A DNA stretch of 64,000 bases from JAGXTF01 sp044224315 (GCA_044224315.1 JBGAKR010000006.1:124001-188000); one strand, 5' to 3'. Counted from the first letter of the stretch, positions 8,137-17,097 are shown. Notes: generated by a model not told the origin, from the sequence alone. A program made the numbers and translations.

Positions 8137-8882
8137 ACCCCGATATCTATATCTGTGGAACAGGAAACGTAGGCACCGCTTTGCTGGAAGCCTTTGTTCT
8201 TAACGGATTGCCGGTAAAAGGGATTTATTCAAGCAGCAAAGCCAATTTTTATTTGGGTATTCCTGTGAAGGATTACAAAGAGGTTCCACCACCCGATTCG
8301 ATGGTGATACTGGCTGTTCCGGATGATGTAATCAGGCTGGTAGAGAAGTTTTTTCACCACCCCGATTTACACCTCATTCACTGCAGTGGTTCGGTAGGTT
8401 TGGATGCACTTACACACCGCTCCAGGGGCGTTTTTTATCCCTTGCAAACCTGGACCCGGAACATTGCCTCAAACTGGGCCCATGTGCCGGTTTTGGTAGA
8501 GTCTGAGGATGAAAGCCTGCAGGCCTATCTCATGCAAATGGCCCAAAGCATTCATGCCAACCCTACTGCAGCCAACAGCGAGCAACGCAAAGCCCTGCAC
8601 ATTGCAGCGGTATTTGCCAATAATTTTGGCAATGCCATGTTTACCATCGCTTTCGAACTGGCCCAAAAAGCCGGTTTCGACCCCGAAATATTGAAACCCC
8701 TGATTGCCAAAACCGCCGATAAATTGCATACACTAAGTCCGGCCGAAGCCCAAACCGGCCCTGCGAAACGCGGCGATGAAAAGGTAATGCAACAGCATTT
8801 GGAGGCCCTGCAAAACGATCCTGTATTGCAAAAAATGTATCAGGATATTTCGGATTGGATTGGCAGGAAGCATAGGGGATGA
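8133..8882 (+). CDS. Rossmann-like and DUF2520 domain protein
   Basis: A 249-residue cytoplasmic protein. The N-terminus has a dinucleotide-binding Rossmann motif (GTGNVGTALLEAF) and the dehydrogenase-like stretch MVILAVPDDVI. The middle and C-terminal part (GVFYPLQTWTR; EQRKALHIAAVFANNFGNAMF) is the DUF2520 helical domain, related in layout to 6-phosphogluconate and ketopantoate dehydrogenases. The substrate is not known. Its ATG overlaps the ccmF stop (ATGA), so it is probably co-translated with the ccm operon, although no role in cytochrome maturation can be inferred from sequence. Confidence 0.85.
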   Translation: MNPDIYICGTGNVGTALLEAFVLNGLPVKGIYSSSKANFYLGIPVKDYKEVPPPDSMVILAVPDDVIRLVEKFFHHPDLHLIHCSGSVGLDALTHRSRGVFYPLQTWTRNIASNWAHVPVLVESEDESLQAYLMQMAQSIHANPTAANSEQRKALHIAAVFANNFGNAMFTIAFELAQKAGFDPEILKPLIAKTADKLHTLSPAEAQTGPAKRGDEKVMQQHLEALQNDPVLQKMYQDISDWIGRKHRG

Positions 8883-8993
8883 ATTGAGTCTGCATTTGTA
8901 AATCTGAAATTCGATTAAAAACCAAACATGAAAGGTATTGAAACCATGGTGGTTGGCATTGAGTGCATCACAGGACCACATTTAATTCCACTT

Positions 8994-9023
8994 GTTGGTG
9001 TCTCGGCTGAACTGAGACCAACC
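8994..9023. repeat. Imperfect palindrome, variable-hairpin family copy 1
   Basis: GTTGGTGTCTCGG and CTGAGACCAAC flank a short loop, with one or two mismatches. It shares the core GTCTCGGCTGA with the palindrome at 9209-9227. Confidence 0.55.
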
Positions 9024-9080
9024 AGCTACTCGTGAATCCAGATGTCGGTAATTTCACTTCTTTCATCAGGTAAGTAGCAT

Positions 9081-9227
9081 TGCACCCTCCTCACAATCTC
9101 ACTGGTCGGTGTTGTCACCAACCAAATGTTCGTGACCTACAAGGTCGGACATTTTCCGTGTTGTGTCCGGAAATACCCGTTGCATCTTTCTCACAATCTC
9201 AATGGCTGGTCTCGGCTGAGCCGAGAC
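9081..9227. repeat. Two copies of a repeat unit with a conserved flank and different palindromes
   Basis: Two direct copies of the flank TTGCA-y-C-y-T-y-CTCACAATCTCA (about 9080-9101 and 9180-9202) each precede a different palindrome: GGTCGGTG/CACCAACC (9104-9123) and GTCTCGGCT/AGCCGAGAC (9209-9227). Between them lie two more hairpins, AATGTTCG.GACCT/AGGTCGGACATT (9125-9153) and TTTCCG/CGGAAA (9153-9173). Confidence 0.55.
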
Positions 9228-9288
9228 AATCGGCGCTTTAGTGTCGCTTTTTACACTTTATTAGTTGGTAAGCTCGCTTATTCACTAG

Positions 9289-9316
9289 CTACTTTTTGGC
9301 ATTGCCCAAAAAGTAG
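9289..9316. repeat. Inverted repeat, 11-bp arms
   Basis: CTACTTTTTGG (9289-9299) and CCAAAAAGTAG (9306-9316) are perfect complements around a 6-nt loop. No T-run follows on the plus strand, so terminator function is uncertain. Confidence 0.6.
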
Positions 9317-9549
9317 CGCAAAAAAGCTAGCCACTGCAGAAAAAAGCACCACCCAATAGCAACTTTATTTCAGCAGCGAAAAAAAGGCCCAGTAACAGCC
9401 CCCTGCAGTAAAATCAGGCAGGGCTGGGCTGCTTTTTCGCCTCACACAGGCCAGCCCACGAAATAAAGTTGATTGGGTCCCGGTGTTTTTTCTGAGGTGG
9501 CGGGGGGCTCCTGCGGAGCCAGACTTGGTTGACGCCCTGCGGGTAAGTT

Positions 9550-9610
9550 GACCCGAAGGGTCAGACATATGTATCTATGATACTCACGCGATCTCACGAC
9601 CCGAAGGGTC
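9550..9610. repeat. Two copies of the palindrome GACCCGAAGGGTC
   Basis: Identical 13-mers at 9550-9562 and 9598-9610. Just upstream are the analogous small hairpins GGCTCC-TGC-GGAGCC and CCC-TGC-GGG. Confidence 0.55.
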
Positions 9611-10106
9611 GGATACTTTCTTATCCTTTTTAATCCTCTTCTTTAACAGCAGAAATACACATAAAAAACCATGCCCTCAGGTAAACCAAAACCACCGCTT
9701 CAAGGGCAGCCATATGTCCGTTAAAATGGATTGGACGGGTATTGCCTTGGTTAAGCTGCATTTAAGCAGAGAATCCATGGAATAAGCTCCAGGTAAGCTC
9801 TGGATAACCTCTGGATTACCTTAGATAAACCTCTGACGTGAGAGAAACGTGGGAGAAACCCGAAAGAAATGTGGGAGAAATGCGAGAAGGAGTAATTTGG
9901 GAATAGAATTTTAAAAATTGATGTAAATATGTTCCTATCTATCCATCCAAAATTAGGCGTTTTGGTTCAATTATTTTGTAGAAAAAATTAGAAATAAACA
10001 TAGTTAATAACGAAAACGGAATTGTTTTCTGCAATCGCCCGGTCGGACATTCCTTGCAGGCAATCCGCACTTGTATTTTCATAGTGATAGACATACCATC
10101 GGTAAA

Positions 10107-10148
10107 AAAACCTGCAGGGGTCGGTCGCGACCGACCCCTGCAGGTTTT
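10107..10148 (-). terminator. Terminator of the TonB receptor operon, 42-bp perfect palindrome
   Basis: Left arm 10107-10127 and right arm 10128-10148 are perfect complements (21 bp each, core GGTCGGTCGCGACCGACC, no spacer). On the minus strand the stem ends in a run of seven T just after the stop codon of the receptor gene at 10174, as in an intrinsic terminator. The core resembles the palindromes near 9.1 kb. Confidence 0.7.
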
Positions 10149-10173
10149 GAAATAATTTAATTAGTTTGAATCT

Positions 10174-12408
10174 TTACTTCATCTTCCACCTAAAGCCTAC
10201 GTACACATTTCGGCCCATGGTGGGGCCCCAGGCGTAGGCTGCATCGAAGTAGGGCGAGCTGGCATCGTTGCCACCCAATACCGGATTTTTTTGCAGTACG
10301 TTTAGAATGTTTTCGCTGCCGGCATAGAGTTCAAAATTCTTGATATCCTTCCGTACCAATGCATTTACAATGGTGTACCAGGGCGAATATTGGGGCATCT
10401 GATATGCCTCGGGATTGCTGCTGGTAAGAGGCAGGCGCTTGGGACTGTTTACCTGGGTAATTAAATCAAAGAACCATTTTTTGCGGGTTTGATAATTAAT
10501 TACATTTAAAATTCTGTGCGGCGATTGCATGGTTTGCAAACGATTTTGCCCGGCTAAAAACATTTGTGAATACACAAACCGGTACGATAATTTAATTTCC
10601 AGCCTGCGGTGGGGTTTCAACATCCACTCGGCCTGGGCCATCCAGGTTTGGTTGCCGCTTTCGTTTCGGATAATAATTTCCTTGGCATTGGCATCGCGGT
10701 CGGCCACAATCTGATTGAAAAAATAGGTGTAAAACGCATCTATGGTAAAGGTAGAATTCTGGTTAAAAACCACGCCGTTTTTTACATAACTTATTCCGCC
10801 ATTAAAGGCTTTTTCCTGGTTTAATCCATACACTTTTTTAGAGCCATCCCCTAAAATAATTACCCTGCGATTGCTAATAAACAATGGCAGATTTTCGATA
10901 AATACCCAGCTGGTGCGGCGGCCTACTCCGGCTTGCAGGTGCAGGCTTTGACTATTGTTTTTACTGTATTTTAGATGCAACCTGGGAGTAAAATAATTGC
11001 CATATAAATTGTTGTGATCGACACGGCCACCCAGTACGGCCATAAATTTTTCGGTTTTATACACTAATTCACCAAAAACACCGGCAGAAAACTCTTCGCG
11101 TTTGGGTGAAAATTGAATGAGATTGCTATCGGTAAATGTTTCAGAAACTTTATCATAATTTACATGCAAACCGGTGCGGATGCTCCATAAATTATCTTCC
11201 GGACTTCCATACATGCCAGTGTATGAGAGGCTTTGCTGCTGGCCTTTCCATTTGCGGTTGTTTATATTGTTTAAAACAGAAGATGAATTATTTTGTGTAG
11301 CCGTAAAAATATTGCCAATACTTTTAGACGCATCTTTATTTAAAAAAATGCCCAATTTGCCCCACAGTTCTGTTTTTTCTTCTTTGTGATCGAATCGAAA
11401 ATAATTCTGGGAATTTTGGCTGTGAAATCCGTGCACATCGCCACCCTGGCGTTGTTCATTTACATAAATACCGCCCAGCATCCCCTCCAGTTTTTTGGCA
11501 GAAAAACGCAATTGATCGCCCACAAAAATGCGGTTGTATTTGGGCATATCCGTAATCTGGTCTTTGCCTTTATCGGTAAAGTGCTGTTGTTGTCCGTAGT
11601 GCAAATAGGTATGGTTATAAATATGGCGGTTAATGTTTTGTTTCCAAACCACATTGCCCTCATAGCGCTGCTGTGAGTTGGCAAAGGCATTTACAAACAA
11701 CCGGGGGTCATCCTGTTCGGCTTTGAGGGCATAATCTATGCCCCCAGTTATGCCTTCAAATCCGCTAACCACACTGCCAGCGCCTTTGGCAATATTTACA
11801 CCGGCAACCATAGGGCCCGGCACCTGATTCAGGCCGTTGAGCAAAGAAAAACCGCGCAGTAAGGGCATGGTATTGCGGCTCATAAGCACATATTTACCAG
11901 CCAGCCCCAGCATTTCTACATGTCGTATACCCGATACTCCGTCGCTATTATTTACTTCTACGGAGTTGGTGGTTTCAAAACTTTCGCCCAGGGTACAACA
12001 GGCGGCTTTTTTAAATTCACCCTCATTCAGTATTTCCAATTTTTGGATTCCCCTGCCCGAAATGGTACTGGCCGATTTTTCAGCCCGAATTTGAATTTCT
12101 TTAAACTCAATCCAGGTTTTAATAAGCACGGGGAATACCACATGGGGCGGGTGATACATAAATACAGAGCTATCTGTAGCACTAAATCGGGCAATGATTT
12201 CCATATGCCCTTCAATGGGTGTATCGAAAGTAAAAAAGCCCGCCGAATCGGTATGGGTAATGGCTTTGGTGGCTGGTATATAGATCTGCACATTGGGAAT
12301 GCCTTTTTGTATGCCGGCACTATCCAGCAGCACCCTGCCGCGCGCGCGTTCTTGCCCTGCAGCACTGCTGGTTATAAGCAGCGCTGCAAGTATAAAAAAT
12401 AAGCGCAT
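10174..12408 (-). CDS. TonB-dependent receptor, probable copper/metal uptake
   Basis: A 744-residue outer-membrane receptor. A signal peptide (LFFILAALLITSSAAGQ) is followed by a carboxypeptidase-like beta-sandwich (GIPNVQIYIPATKAITHTDSAGFF), a plug domain (MLGLAGKYVLMSRNTMPLL, VAGVNIAKGAGSVVSGFEGITGG) and a long Tyr/Asn-rich beta-barrel ending in aromatic residues (VYVGFRWKMK). There is no STN domain. It is the last gene of a three-gene minus-strand operon with an HMA protein and a HYC_CC_PP protein; its ATG overlaps the HMA stop codon by one base. The metal role rests on this neighbourhood, not on a residue-level signature. A strong terminator follows. Confidence 0.85.
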   Translation of the reverse strand: MRLFFILAALLITSSAAGQERARGRVLLDSAGIQKGIPNVQIYIPATKAITHTDSAGFFTFDTPIEGHMEIIARFSATDSSVFMYHPPHVVFPVLIKTWIEFKEIQIRAEKSASTISGRGIQKLEILNEGEFKKAACCTLGESFETTNSVEVNNSDGVSGIRHVEMLGLAGKYVLMSRNTMPLLRGFSLLNGLNQVPGPMVAGVNIAKGAGSVVSGFEGITGGIDYALKAEQDDPRLFVNAFANSQQRYEGNVVWKQNINRHIYNHTYLHYGQQQHFTDKGKDQITDMPKYNRIFVGDQLRFSAKKLEGMLGGIYVNEQRQGGDVHGFHSQNSQNYFRFDHKEEKTELWGKLGIFLNKDASKSIGNIFTATQNNSSSVLNNINNRKWKGQQQSLSYTGMYGSPEDNLWSIRTGLHVNYDKVSETFTDSNLIQFSPKREEFSAGVFGELVYKTEKFMAVLGGRVDHNNLYGNYFTPRLHLKYSKNNSQSLHLQAGVGRRTSWVFIENLPLFISNRRVIILGDGSKKVYGLNQEKAFNGGISYVKNGVVFNQNSTFTIDAFYTYFFNQIVADRDANAKEIIIRNESGNQTWMAQAEWMLKPHRRLEIKLSYRFVYSQMFLAGQNRLQTMQSPHRILNVINYQTRKKWFFDLITQVNSPKRLPLTSSNPEAYQMPQYSPWYTIVNALVRKDIKNFELYAGSENILNVLQKNPVLGGNDASSPYFDAAYAWGPTMGRNVYVGFRWKMK

Positions 12409-12752
12409 CAGGGATTAGAATTGCGATACAAACAACATTCAGGCAAATCGGCATAAACCTGTTCGTTGGCTTTTACTTTTTCAGTGTCGTGGCCAGCGGT
12501 GGCTACCAGGTTGTGCAACTGTATTTCTTCGTATTTGCGGGGATTGTAAGTAGCTGTAAGTTGTTTGGTATTGATATTCCAGTTTACTTTTGAAATTCCA
12601 GGCTTATCTAAAGCAGCTTCTATGCGCTGTTTGCACATTTCGCAATTGCCTGATACTTTGAAAGTAACGGTAACTTTTTTGGGAGGTTTTATAAATGCGG
12701 AAGCGGCAATTACCAATATGGCAAGGGCGGCTACAATGATTTTGTTTTTCAT
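12408..12752 (-). CDS. Secreted heavy-metal-associated (HMA) domain protein
   Basis: A 114-residue protein with an N-terminal hydrophobic segment (IIVAALAILVIAASAFI) that should export or anchor it, then an HMA fold: VTVTFKVSGNCEMCKQRIEAAL carries the metal-binding CxxC motif, followed by the betaalphabeta pattern and TATYNPRKY. A second CC pair (LPECCLYRN) lies at the C-terminus. It is probably a periplasmic copper- or other soft-metal-binding protein acting with the adjacent receptor. Which metal is bound cannot be told from the sequence. Confidence 0.85.
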   Translation of the reverse strand: MKNKIIVAALAILVIAASAFIKPPKKVTVTFKVSGNCEMCKQRIEAALDKPGISKVNWNINTKQLTATYNPRKYEEIQLHNLVATAGHDTEKVKANEQVYADLPECCLYRNSNP

Positions 12753-12844
12753 TTTCTTTTGTTTTTTTAATTATTTTTGAATGGGTTTTAAAATTTTGCA
12801 AACATTCAAACCCTAAAATATTTGCAGCAAACAAAAGATGTATT

Positions 12845-13258
12845 TTAAATCATCCATACACACAGTCCGGGGCCTTGGCAATGCCTTATATCGGGCGGTG
12901 GAGATGTGTCTGAAACTGTTGTGTACGTTGTATTGAATGGGGGTACATTTTCCGGGGTAATGATTGCAAATGCAATGGAAAACAGCGGAATGTTAATTTT
13001 TTTAAATTCAATTGAACCATATTTGGCAGATACGGCAAATAAATAAACATCTGTGCAGCAATTGTCAATGGGCTGTACCTTTCTGGTGTGGTTGCCAGGT
13101 TTTTTGCAGCAATCCTTTACCACCGCGGTTTGGTGCATGCCACAGTCGTCCTTATCCAGCATAGTGCCTTGCTGCGGACAAATATGCAATACAGATTGCA
13201 CCATACCACCGGATATGAGGATTAGCGAGGCAAACAATATGGAGGCAAACTTTTTCAG
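12845..13258 (-). CDS. HYC_CC_PP family protein, probable CTG or TTG start
   Basis: A small cysteine-rich protein with the spaced motifs of the HYC_CC_PP family: LHICPQQ near the N-terminus, two double cysteines (DCCKKPG and NCCTDVY), and SPPPDIRHCQ at the C-terminus. Such proteins sit beside metal-related TonB receptors in Bacteroidota. The first conventional start is TTG at 13237, which gives an export signal with no positive charge; CTG at 13258 adds LKKFASI and restores a normal Lys-Lys signal peptide (137 residues). No in-frame ATG precedes the signal peptide. A perfect TAnnTTTG element lies 5 nt upstream of the CTG. I choose CTG with moderate confidence. Confidence 0.7.
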   Translation of the reverse strand: MKKFASILFASLILISGGMVQSVLHICPQQGTMLDKDDCGMHQTAVVKDCCKKPGNHTRKVQPIDNCCTDVYLFAVSAKYGSIEFKKINIPLFSIAFAIITPENVPPFNTTYTTVSDTSPPPDIRHCQGPGLCVWMI

Positions 13259-13263
13259 TGTTA

Positions 13264-13271
13264 CAAATTTA
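13264..13271 (-). promoter_or_regulatory. -7 promoter element TAAATTTG of the metal-uptake operon
   Basis: Exact TAnnTTTG match on the minus strand, 5 nt before the proposed CTG start and 26 nt before TTG 13237. Confidence 0.55.
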
Positions 13272-13324
13272 GTTCAAATCATGCAAAAATCAGTCCGGTT
13301 TTAAGCAGCAATTATTACTTGCTG

Positions 13325-14005
13325 TTAATCGGCTTTTTTTGATACAACGCTTTTGCCATCCACAATAATGGTTTCGAGCAAATCGGACTTGTAAATGGCA
13401 TCTACCGAAATTACTTTTTCGTCGTAGGGGATGTTATTGCCATACCGTTCTTTGAGTTTGGCTTTAACCACCGCGCTGGTCAGGTCAAATTCCTTCAGTT
13501 TTTGGGTTTTGCCCACTTCCAGGCCGGTTGCATTTTGGTAAGATTTCCATACCAGCTCTGAGCAATAGATGCGATCGTCTGACCAGCCAAAATACAGGTC
13601 GTAATGCTTGCCCAGGTTTTGGCGGGCGGCAGCCACCAAAGCTTTTTTTGTGCTATCGGTAAGTATGTACTTGTCTTTCTTAAGACGTTTAATGGTGTAT
13701 TTGCCATCAATGCCACCAGCGGTAAATTCTTCCAGGGTGGTAATGCTCACAGGCTCAACCCCCTCAATCACATAAATACCGGTACTGTCGCGTATTACCA
13801 TGCCGCAGTGCGACCAGGGGCTGTGGGTGGCTTGTTCAACCGCAATGGCCTGGCTTCCGCGGGTTTTTTGAAAAATGATATCGCCCGTTTGGGGTGTGGT
13901 GTCGGCAAAGGTTTCGGTGCGGGTTTCTGCCACCTGTTCACGCAGTATAAATCCGCCGGCCAGCGATAAAAGTCCAATGGTAAGTAAAGTAGGATACAGC
14001 CGCAT
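13325..14005 (-). CDS. YiiX/YebB-like NlpC/P60-family cysteine hydrolase
   Basis: A 226-residue exported protein (N-terminal LLTIGLLSLAGGFIL). It shows the permuted NlpC/P60 pattern of the YiiX/YebB family: TGDIIFQKTRGSQ, then SPWSHCGMVIRD with the His-Cys block, then YCSELVWKSY carrying the probable catalytic Cys. These enzymes are thiol hydrolases or amidases acting on lipid-linked or peptide substrates; the substrate here is unknown. It is separate from the metal operon and from the T9SS gene upstream (83-bp gap). Confidence 0.8.
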   Translation of the reverse strand: MRLYPTLLTIGLLSLAGGFILREQVAETRTETFADTTPQTGDIIFQKTRGSQAIAVEQATHSPWSHCGMVIRDSTGIYVIEGVEPVSITTLEEFTAGGIDGKYTIKRLKKDKYILTDSTKKALVAAARQNLGKHYDLYFGWSDDRIYCSELVWKSYQNATGLEVGKTQKLKEFDLTSAVVKAKLKERYGNNIPYDEKVISVDAIYKSDLLETIIVDGKSVVSKKAD

Positions 14006-14088
14006 AATGATTGCAAGAACGGCAATTAATCCTAAAAATTGTCAAGCCTCGGCGAAAAATGGAGTTTTTTCGAGGAAAGGAAAAAGCT

Positions 14089-14946
14089 TTATTCTACACT
14101 GAATTTACCACTGATTTTTGCCCCTTTTGCATCGGTAATGCTGTAAAAATACAAGCCCGCTGTTAGTTGGATGCAGGGTAGGGTATAGGTATCGGTAAAT
14201 TGTGCGGTTTGAATTTTTTCTCCGGCCAGATTAAATACCTGCAATTGGTAATGGCTGTTTTCCAATACTTCAAAATGCACTTCATCCTTTGCAGGATTTG
14301 GGTAACATTTTACCAAAGCGGCATTAAGTTTTGCCGTGGCTAAGGGGAAATTGCGCATTTCCAAATCGTCTACAATCAATTGGCTACCGTAATGTGCTCG
14401 GTTGCGATTGCTTTCGGTAGCAAAACCGATTTCTACAAAAGAGGGAGATTCGGGTTGAAGGTAGTTTAGGGCTAACGATACCGGCCTGTAATTGCTGCTG
14501 GCCGGCAGATAAATCCACTGGTCGATAAGGGTATTACTTGTATTATCATTGTACATCCAGATATGGGCGGCTGCCGTATCATTGCCTACCGATTTAAATT
14601 TGTACCAGAAAGTAAAATAGGCCGGACGTTCGGTAAAGGGCACACCGGCGGCAAAATAGGTAGAATCGGTGGCCATGGCATGCGCACTGCCTGTGTATAT
14701 TCCACTGCAATCGGCATTGCGCATTTCAAGGGCAAATTTGCCACTGTGCGCATCTTTACTGGCAAAATAAAAAGCGCTGTCGATTTTGCATGGTTTGCTG
14801 GTATCGGTAAATGCCAGCAAGGTAATGCTACCCCAATAGGCAGGTTTTCCATCCGTGAGAAGGTTTTCGAAACCCGGATTTAGTAGTTGAGAGTAGGACG
14901 AACCTATGGCGCTACTGCCAATTAATGCGAGTAATAGTTTTTTCAT
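14089..14946 (-). CDS. Secreted T9SS-sorted protein of unknown function
   Basis: A 285-residue protein with a signal peptide (LLLALIGSSAIGSSYSQ) and a C-terminal type A sorting domain (KCYPNPAKDEVHFEV, then LTAGLYFYSITDAKGAKISGKFSVE). The centre (LLNPGFENLLTDGKPAYWG; YFTFWYKFKSVGNDTAAAHIWMYN; LIVDDLEM) resembles a PCMD/carbohydrate-binding jelly-roll with a conserved VDDLEM end strand. It is expected on the cell surface or in the medium. No enzymatic motif is visible. TAACATTG, one mismatch from the -7 element, lies just upstream. Confidence 0.8.
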   Translation of the reverse strand: MKKLLLALIGSSAIGSSYSQLLNPGFENLLTDGKPAYWGSITLLAFTDTSKPCKIDSAFYFASKDAHSGKFALEMRNADCSGIYTGSAHAMATDSTYFAAGVPFTERPAYFTFWYKFKSVGNDTAAAHIWMYNDNTSNTLIDQWIYLPASSNYRPVSLALNYLQPESPSFVEIGFATESNRNRAHYGSQLIVDDLEMRNFPLATAKLNAALVKCYPNPAKDEVHFEVLENSHYQLQVFNLAGEKIQTAQFTDTYTLPCIQLTAGLYFYSITDAKGAKISGKFSVE

Positions 14947-15110
14947 GCTGCAATGTTAGCGGGGTATATATTGTATAGATGTCAGAAACCTGCCAGATGT
15001 TGATGAATCCTGTCATGATTTTGTTTTTTAATAAATTACGATCTGGCACGGTATCCTAAAAAAAGCACCCTGTAATCCCATAAAATTCACTATTATCGTA
15101 GCCCCAAAAA

Positions 15111-16817
15111 ATGGCCAACTCTACCTGGAAGAATCTGCGCAGAACCAAGAAGGATTTTGACCATGCCGGGCATGAAAAACTGAACCGGGTGCTGCGAGTG
15201 CGCGACCTTACATTTTTTGGAATTGCTGCCATTATTGGTGGGGGCATTTTCAGTTCGGTAGGTAAAGCCTGTGCAAGCGGGGGGCCCGGGGTAATAATCC
15301 TGTTCATAATTTGCGGCATTGCCTGTGGTTTTGCTGCGCTTTGCTATGCCGAGTTTTCATCGCGCATACCCGTGGCCGGCAGTGCTTATACCTATGCCTA
15401 TGCAAGTTTTGGTGAGTTTTTTGCCTGGATTATCGGCTGGGCCTTGCTGATGGAATACAGCATCGGCAATATTTATGTAGCCTTTAGCTGGAGTGGGTAT
15501 TTTACCCATTTAATGGAAAATATAGGGGTGCATATACCGCACTGGCTTACTACAGATTACAAAAGCGCATCTAAAGCCATGCAATTGTTTAGCCAAGGCC
15601 TGGAGTATGACCGTACGGCATTTGAAGCCTGGAAATCAGCACCCATGCTGGGAAGCTTGCACCTCATACTCGATTTACCTGCCTTCTTAATCAATATCGC
15701 TATTACCGCATTGGTATACATCGGCATTAAGGAAAGCAAAAATGCCGGTAATGCCATGGTAATCTTAAAACTGGTGGTTATTGTTTTGGTAATTGGGGTA
15801 GGTGCTTTTTATGTGAAAAGTGAAAATTTAACTCCATTTATTCCCCAGGGATTTGGCGGCGTTATGGCAGGGGTTTCTGCTGTGTTTTTTACCTACATTG
15901 GTTTTGATGCCGTGAGTACCATGGCCGAAGAAAGTGTAAATCCTCAGCGCGATTTGCCCCGGGGTATGATTTATTCTTTGCTGATTTGCACAGTACTTTA
16001 TATTTTTATTTCGCTGGTGCTTACGGGTATGGTCAATTACCAGTTGCTGAATGTGGATGATCCTTTGGCGGTGGCATTGAAACTAAGCGGTGTTCGCTGG
16101 TTGGAGTATCTGGTAAGTATAAGCGCAGTGGTGGCTATGACCAGTGTATTGCTGGTGTTTCAAATGGGCCAGCCCCGCATTTGGCTGAGCATGAGCAGGG
16201 ACGGTTTATTACCTAAAAAATTTGCTACCATTCATCCCAAATTTAAAACCCCTTCGTTTTCTACCATTGTTACAGGCATTGTGGTGGGAATTCCGATTTT
16301 ATTTACCGACGAAAATTTTGTGCTCGATTTTACAAGCATCGGCACCCTGTTTGCATTTGTGCTGGTATGTGGGGGAGTATTATTATTACCAAAAAGAGAA
16401 AAAGTAAAGGGCCGTTTTAATTTACCCGAAATCAAAGGGCAAACGATATTTCCAACCATTATAATTTTTTCAATTATTATTTTGGTGGTATTTGCACCTA
16501 CCTATTTTCCGGGGCTTTTGCATTTCACACCCGCCGATTTAAATGGTTTAAGCGAAGCCGAAATTCATGAAAAAACAGTGGCCTTGCGCACCTTCAATAT
16601 TTCGCATATCATATTTTGGGTTGCAATGGTGCTATTAGCCGTATATGCGTATTTGAAAAAATGGTCGTTGATACCACTACTGGGATTAACCGCTTGTTTG
16701 TATTTGCTTACAGGAATGACTGCCAATAACTGGACCTGGTTTTTTGCCTGGTTTGGATTGGGCATAGTTGTATATTTTTTATACGGATATAAAAATAGCA
16801 AACTGGCGCATGGATAA
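15111..16817 (+). CDS. APC-family amino acid permease
   Basis: A 568-residue inner-membrane transporter. The N-terminal GIAAIIGGGIFSSVGKACASGGPG is the APC helix-1 substrate-binding motif, and SRIPVAGSAYTYAYASFGE is the cationic-amino-acid-transporter signature. About 12-14 hydrophobic helices follow, with VFFTYIGFDAVSTMAEESVNPQRDLPRG and QPRIWLSMSRDGLLP typical of the CAT-like branch. It probably imports a cationic or small neutral amino acid by proton or sodium symport; the substrate is not readable. The end overlaps the DUF721 gene by 8 bp. Confidence 0.9.
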   Translation: MANSTWKNLRRTKKDFDHAGHEKLNRVLRVRDLTFFGIAAIIGGGIFSSVGKACASGGPGVIILFIICGIACGFAALCYAEFSSRIPVAGSAYTYAYASFGEFFAWIIGWALLMEYSIGNIYVAFSWSGYFTHLMENIGVHIPHWLTTDYKSASKAMQLFSQGLEYDRTAFEAWKSAPMLGSLHLILDLPAFLINIAITALVYIGIKESKNAGNAMVILKLVVIVLVIGVGAFYVKSENLTPFIPQGFGGVMAGVSAVFFTYIGFDAVSTMAEESVNPQRDLPRGMIYSLLICTVLYIFISLVLTGMVNYQLLNVDDPLAVALKLSGVRWLEYLVSISAVVAMTSVLLVFQMGQPRIWLSMSRDGLLPKKFATIHPKFKTPSFSTIVTGIVVGIPILFTDENFVLDFTSIGTLFAFVLVCGGVLLLPKREKVKGRFNLPEIKGQTIFPTIIIFSIIILVVFAPTYFPGLLHFTPADLNGLSEAEIHEKTVALRTFNISHIIFWVAMVLLAVYAYLKKWSLIPLLGLTACLYLLTGMTANNWTWFFAWFGLGIVVYFLYGYKNSKLAHG

Positions 16818-17097
16818 GAAAGAGAAGGGTATAAAGGAAGTGATTGAGGCCATGTACAAAAAGTACCGTCTAACGCAGAAGATAGACGAGGTAAGGCTTG
16901 TAAATGCCTGGGAACGGATAACGGGACCGCTGATAAGCAAACATACTTCTGAAATAAAATTGGTGAATAAAACCCTGTACGTAAAATTTGATAATCCACC
17001 CTTAAAAAACGAAATGATGTACCGCCGCAATACCCTAATTGATGCGGTGAACAAAGAATTGGGTGGGACAGTGGTAGAAAAAATATTTATTAAATAA
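16810..17097 (+). CDS. DUF721 (DciA-like) protein
   Basis: A 95-residue cytoplasmic protein starting at ATG 16810 inside the end of the permease gene. The KH-like core is visible: VRLVNAWERITGPLISKHTSEIKLVNKTLYVKFDNPPLKNEMMYRRNTLIDAVNKELG. This is the DUF721/DciA family, whose better studied members help load the replicative helicase DnaB in bacteria without DnaC. Many Bacteroidota carry this short form. A helicase-loader role is inferred from the family only. Confidence 0.75.
   Translation: MDKKEKGIKEVIEAMYKKYRLTQKIDEVRLVNAWERITGPLISKHTSEIKLVNKTLYVKFDNPPLKNEMMYRRNTLIDAVNKELGGTVVEKIFIK

Larger units (their letters stand above)
8883..10106. other. Gene-free 1.2-kb intergenic region rich in inverted repeats
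   Basis: I find no supportable coding sequence here. The stretch contains a cluster of imperfect palindromes at 8994-9227, an 11-bp inverted repeat at 9289-9316, short hairpins around 9508-9610, and A/G-rich short repeats around 9780-9895 (CTCTGGAT-type words, then several GGGAGAAA-type words). Composition is more GC-rich than the surrounding spacers up to about 9.6 kb and AT-rich after it. Confidence 0.6.

Noticed and set aside
9126..9568. Small ORFs in the 9-kb intergenic region (9126-9359 plus, 9365-9568 minus)
   Set aside because: They run through hairpin repeats, have no domain or signal, and no promoter or coupling to neighbours.
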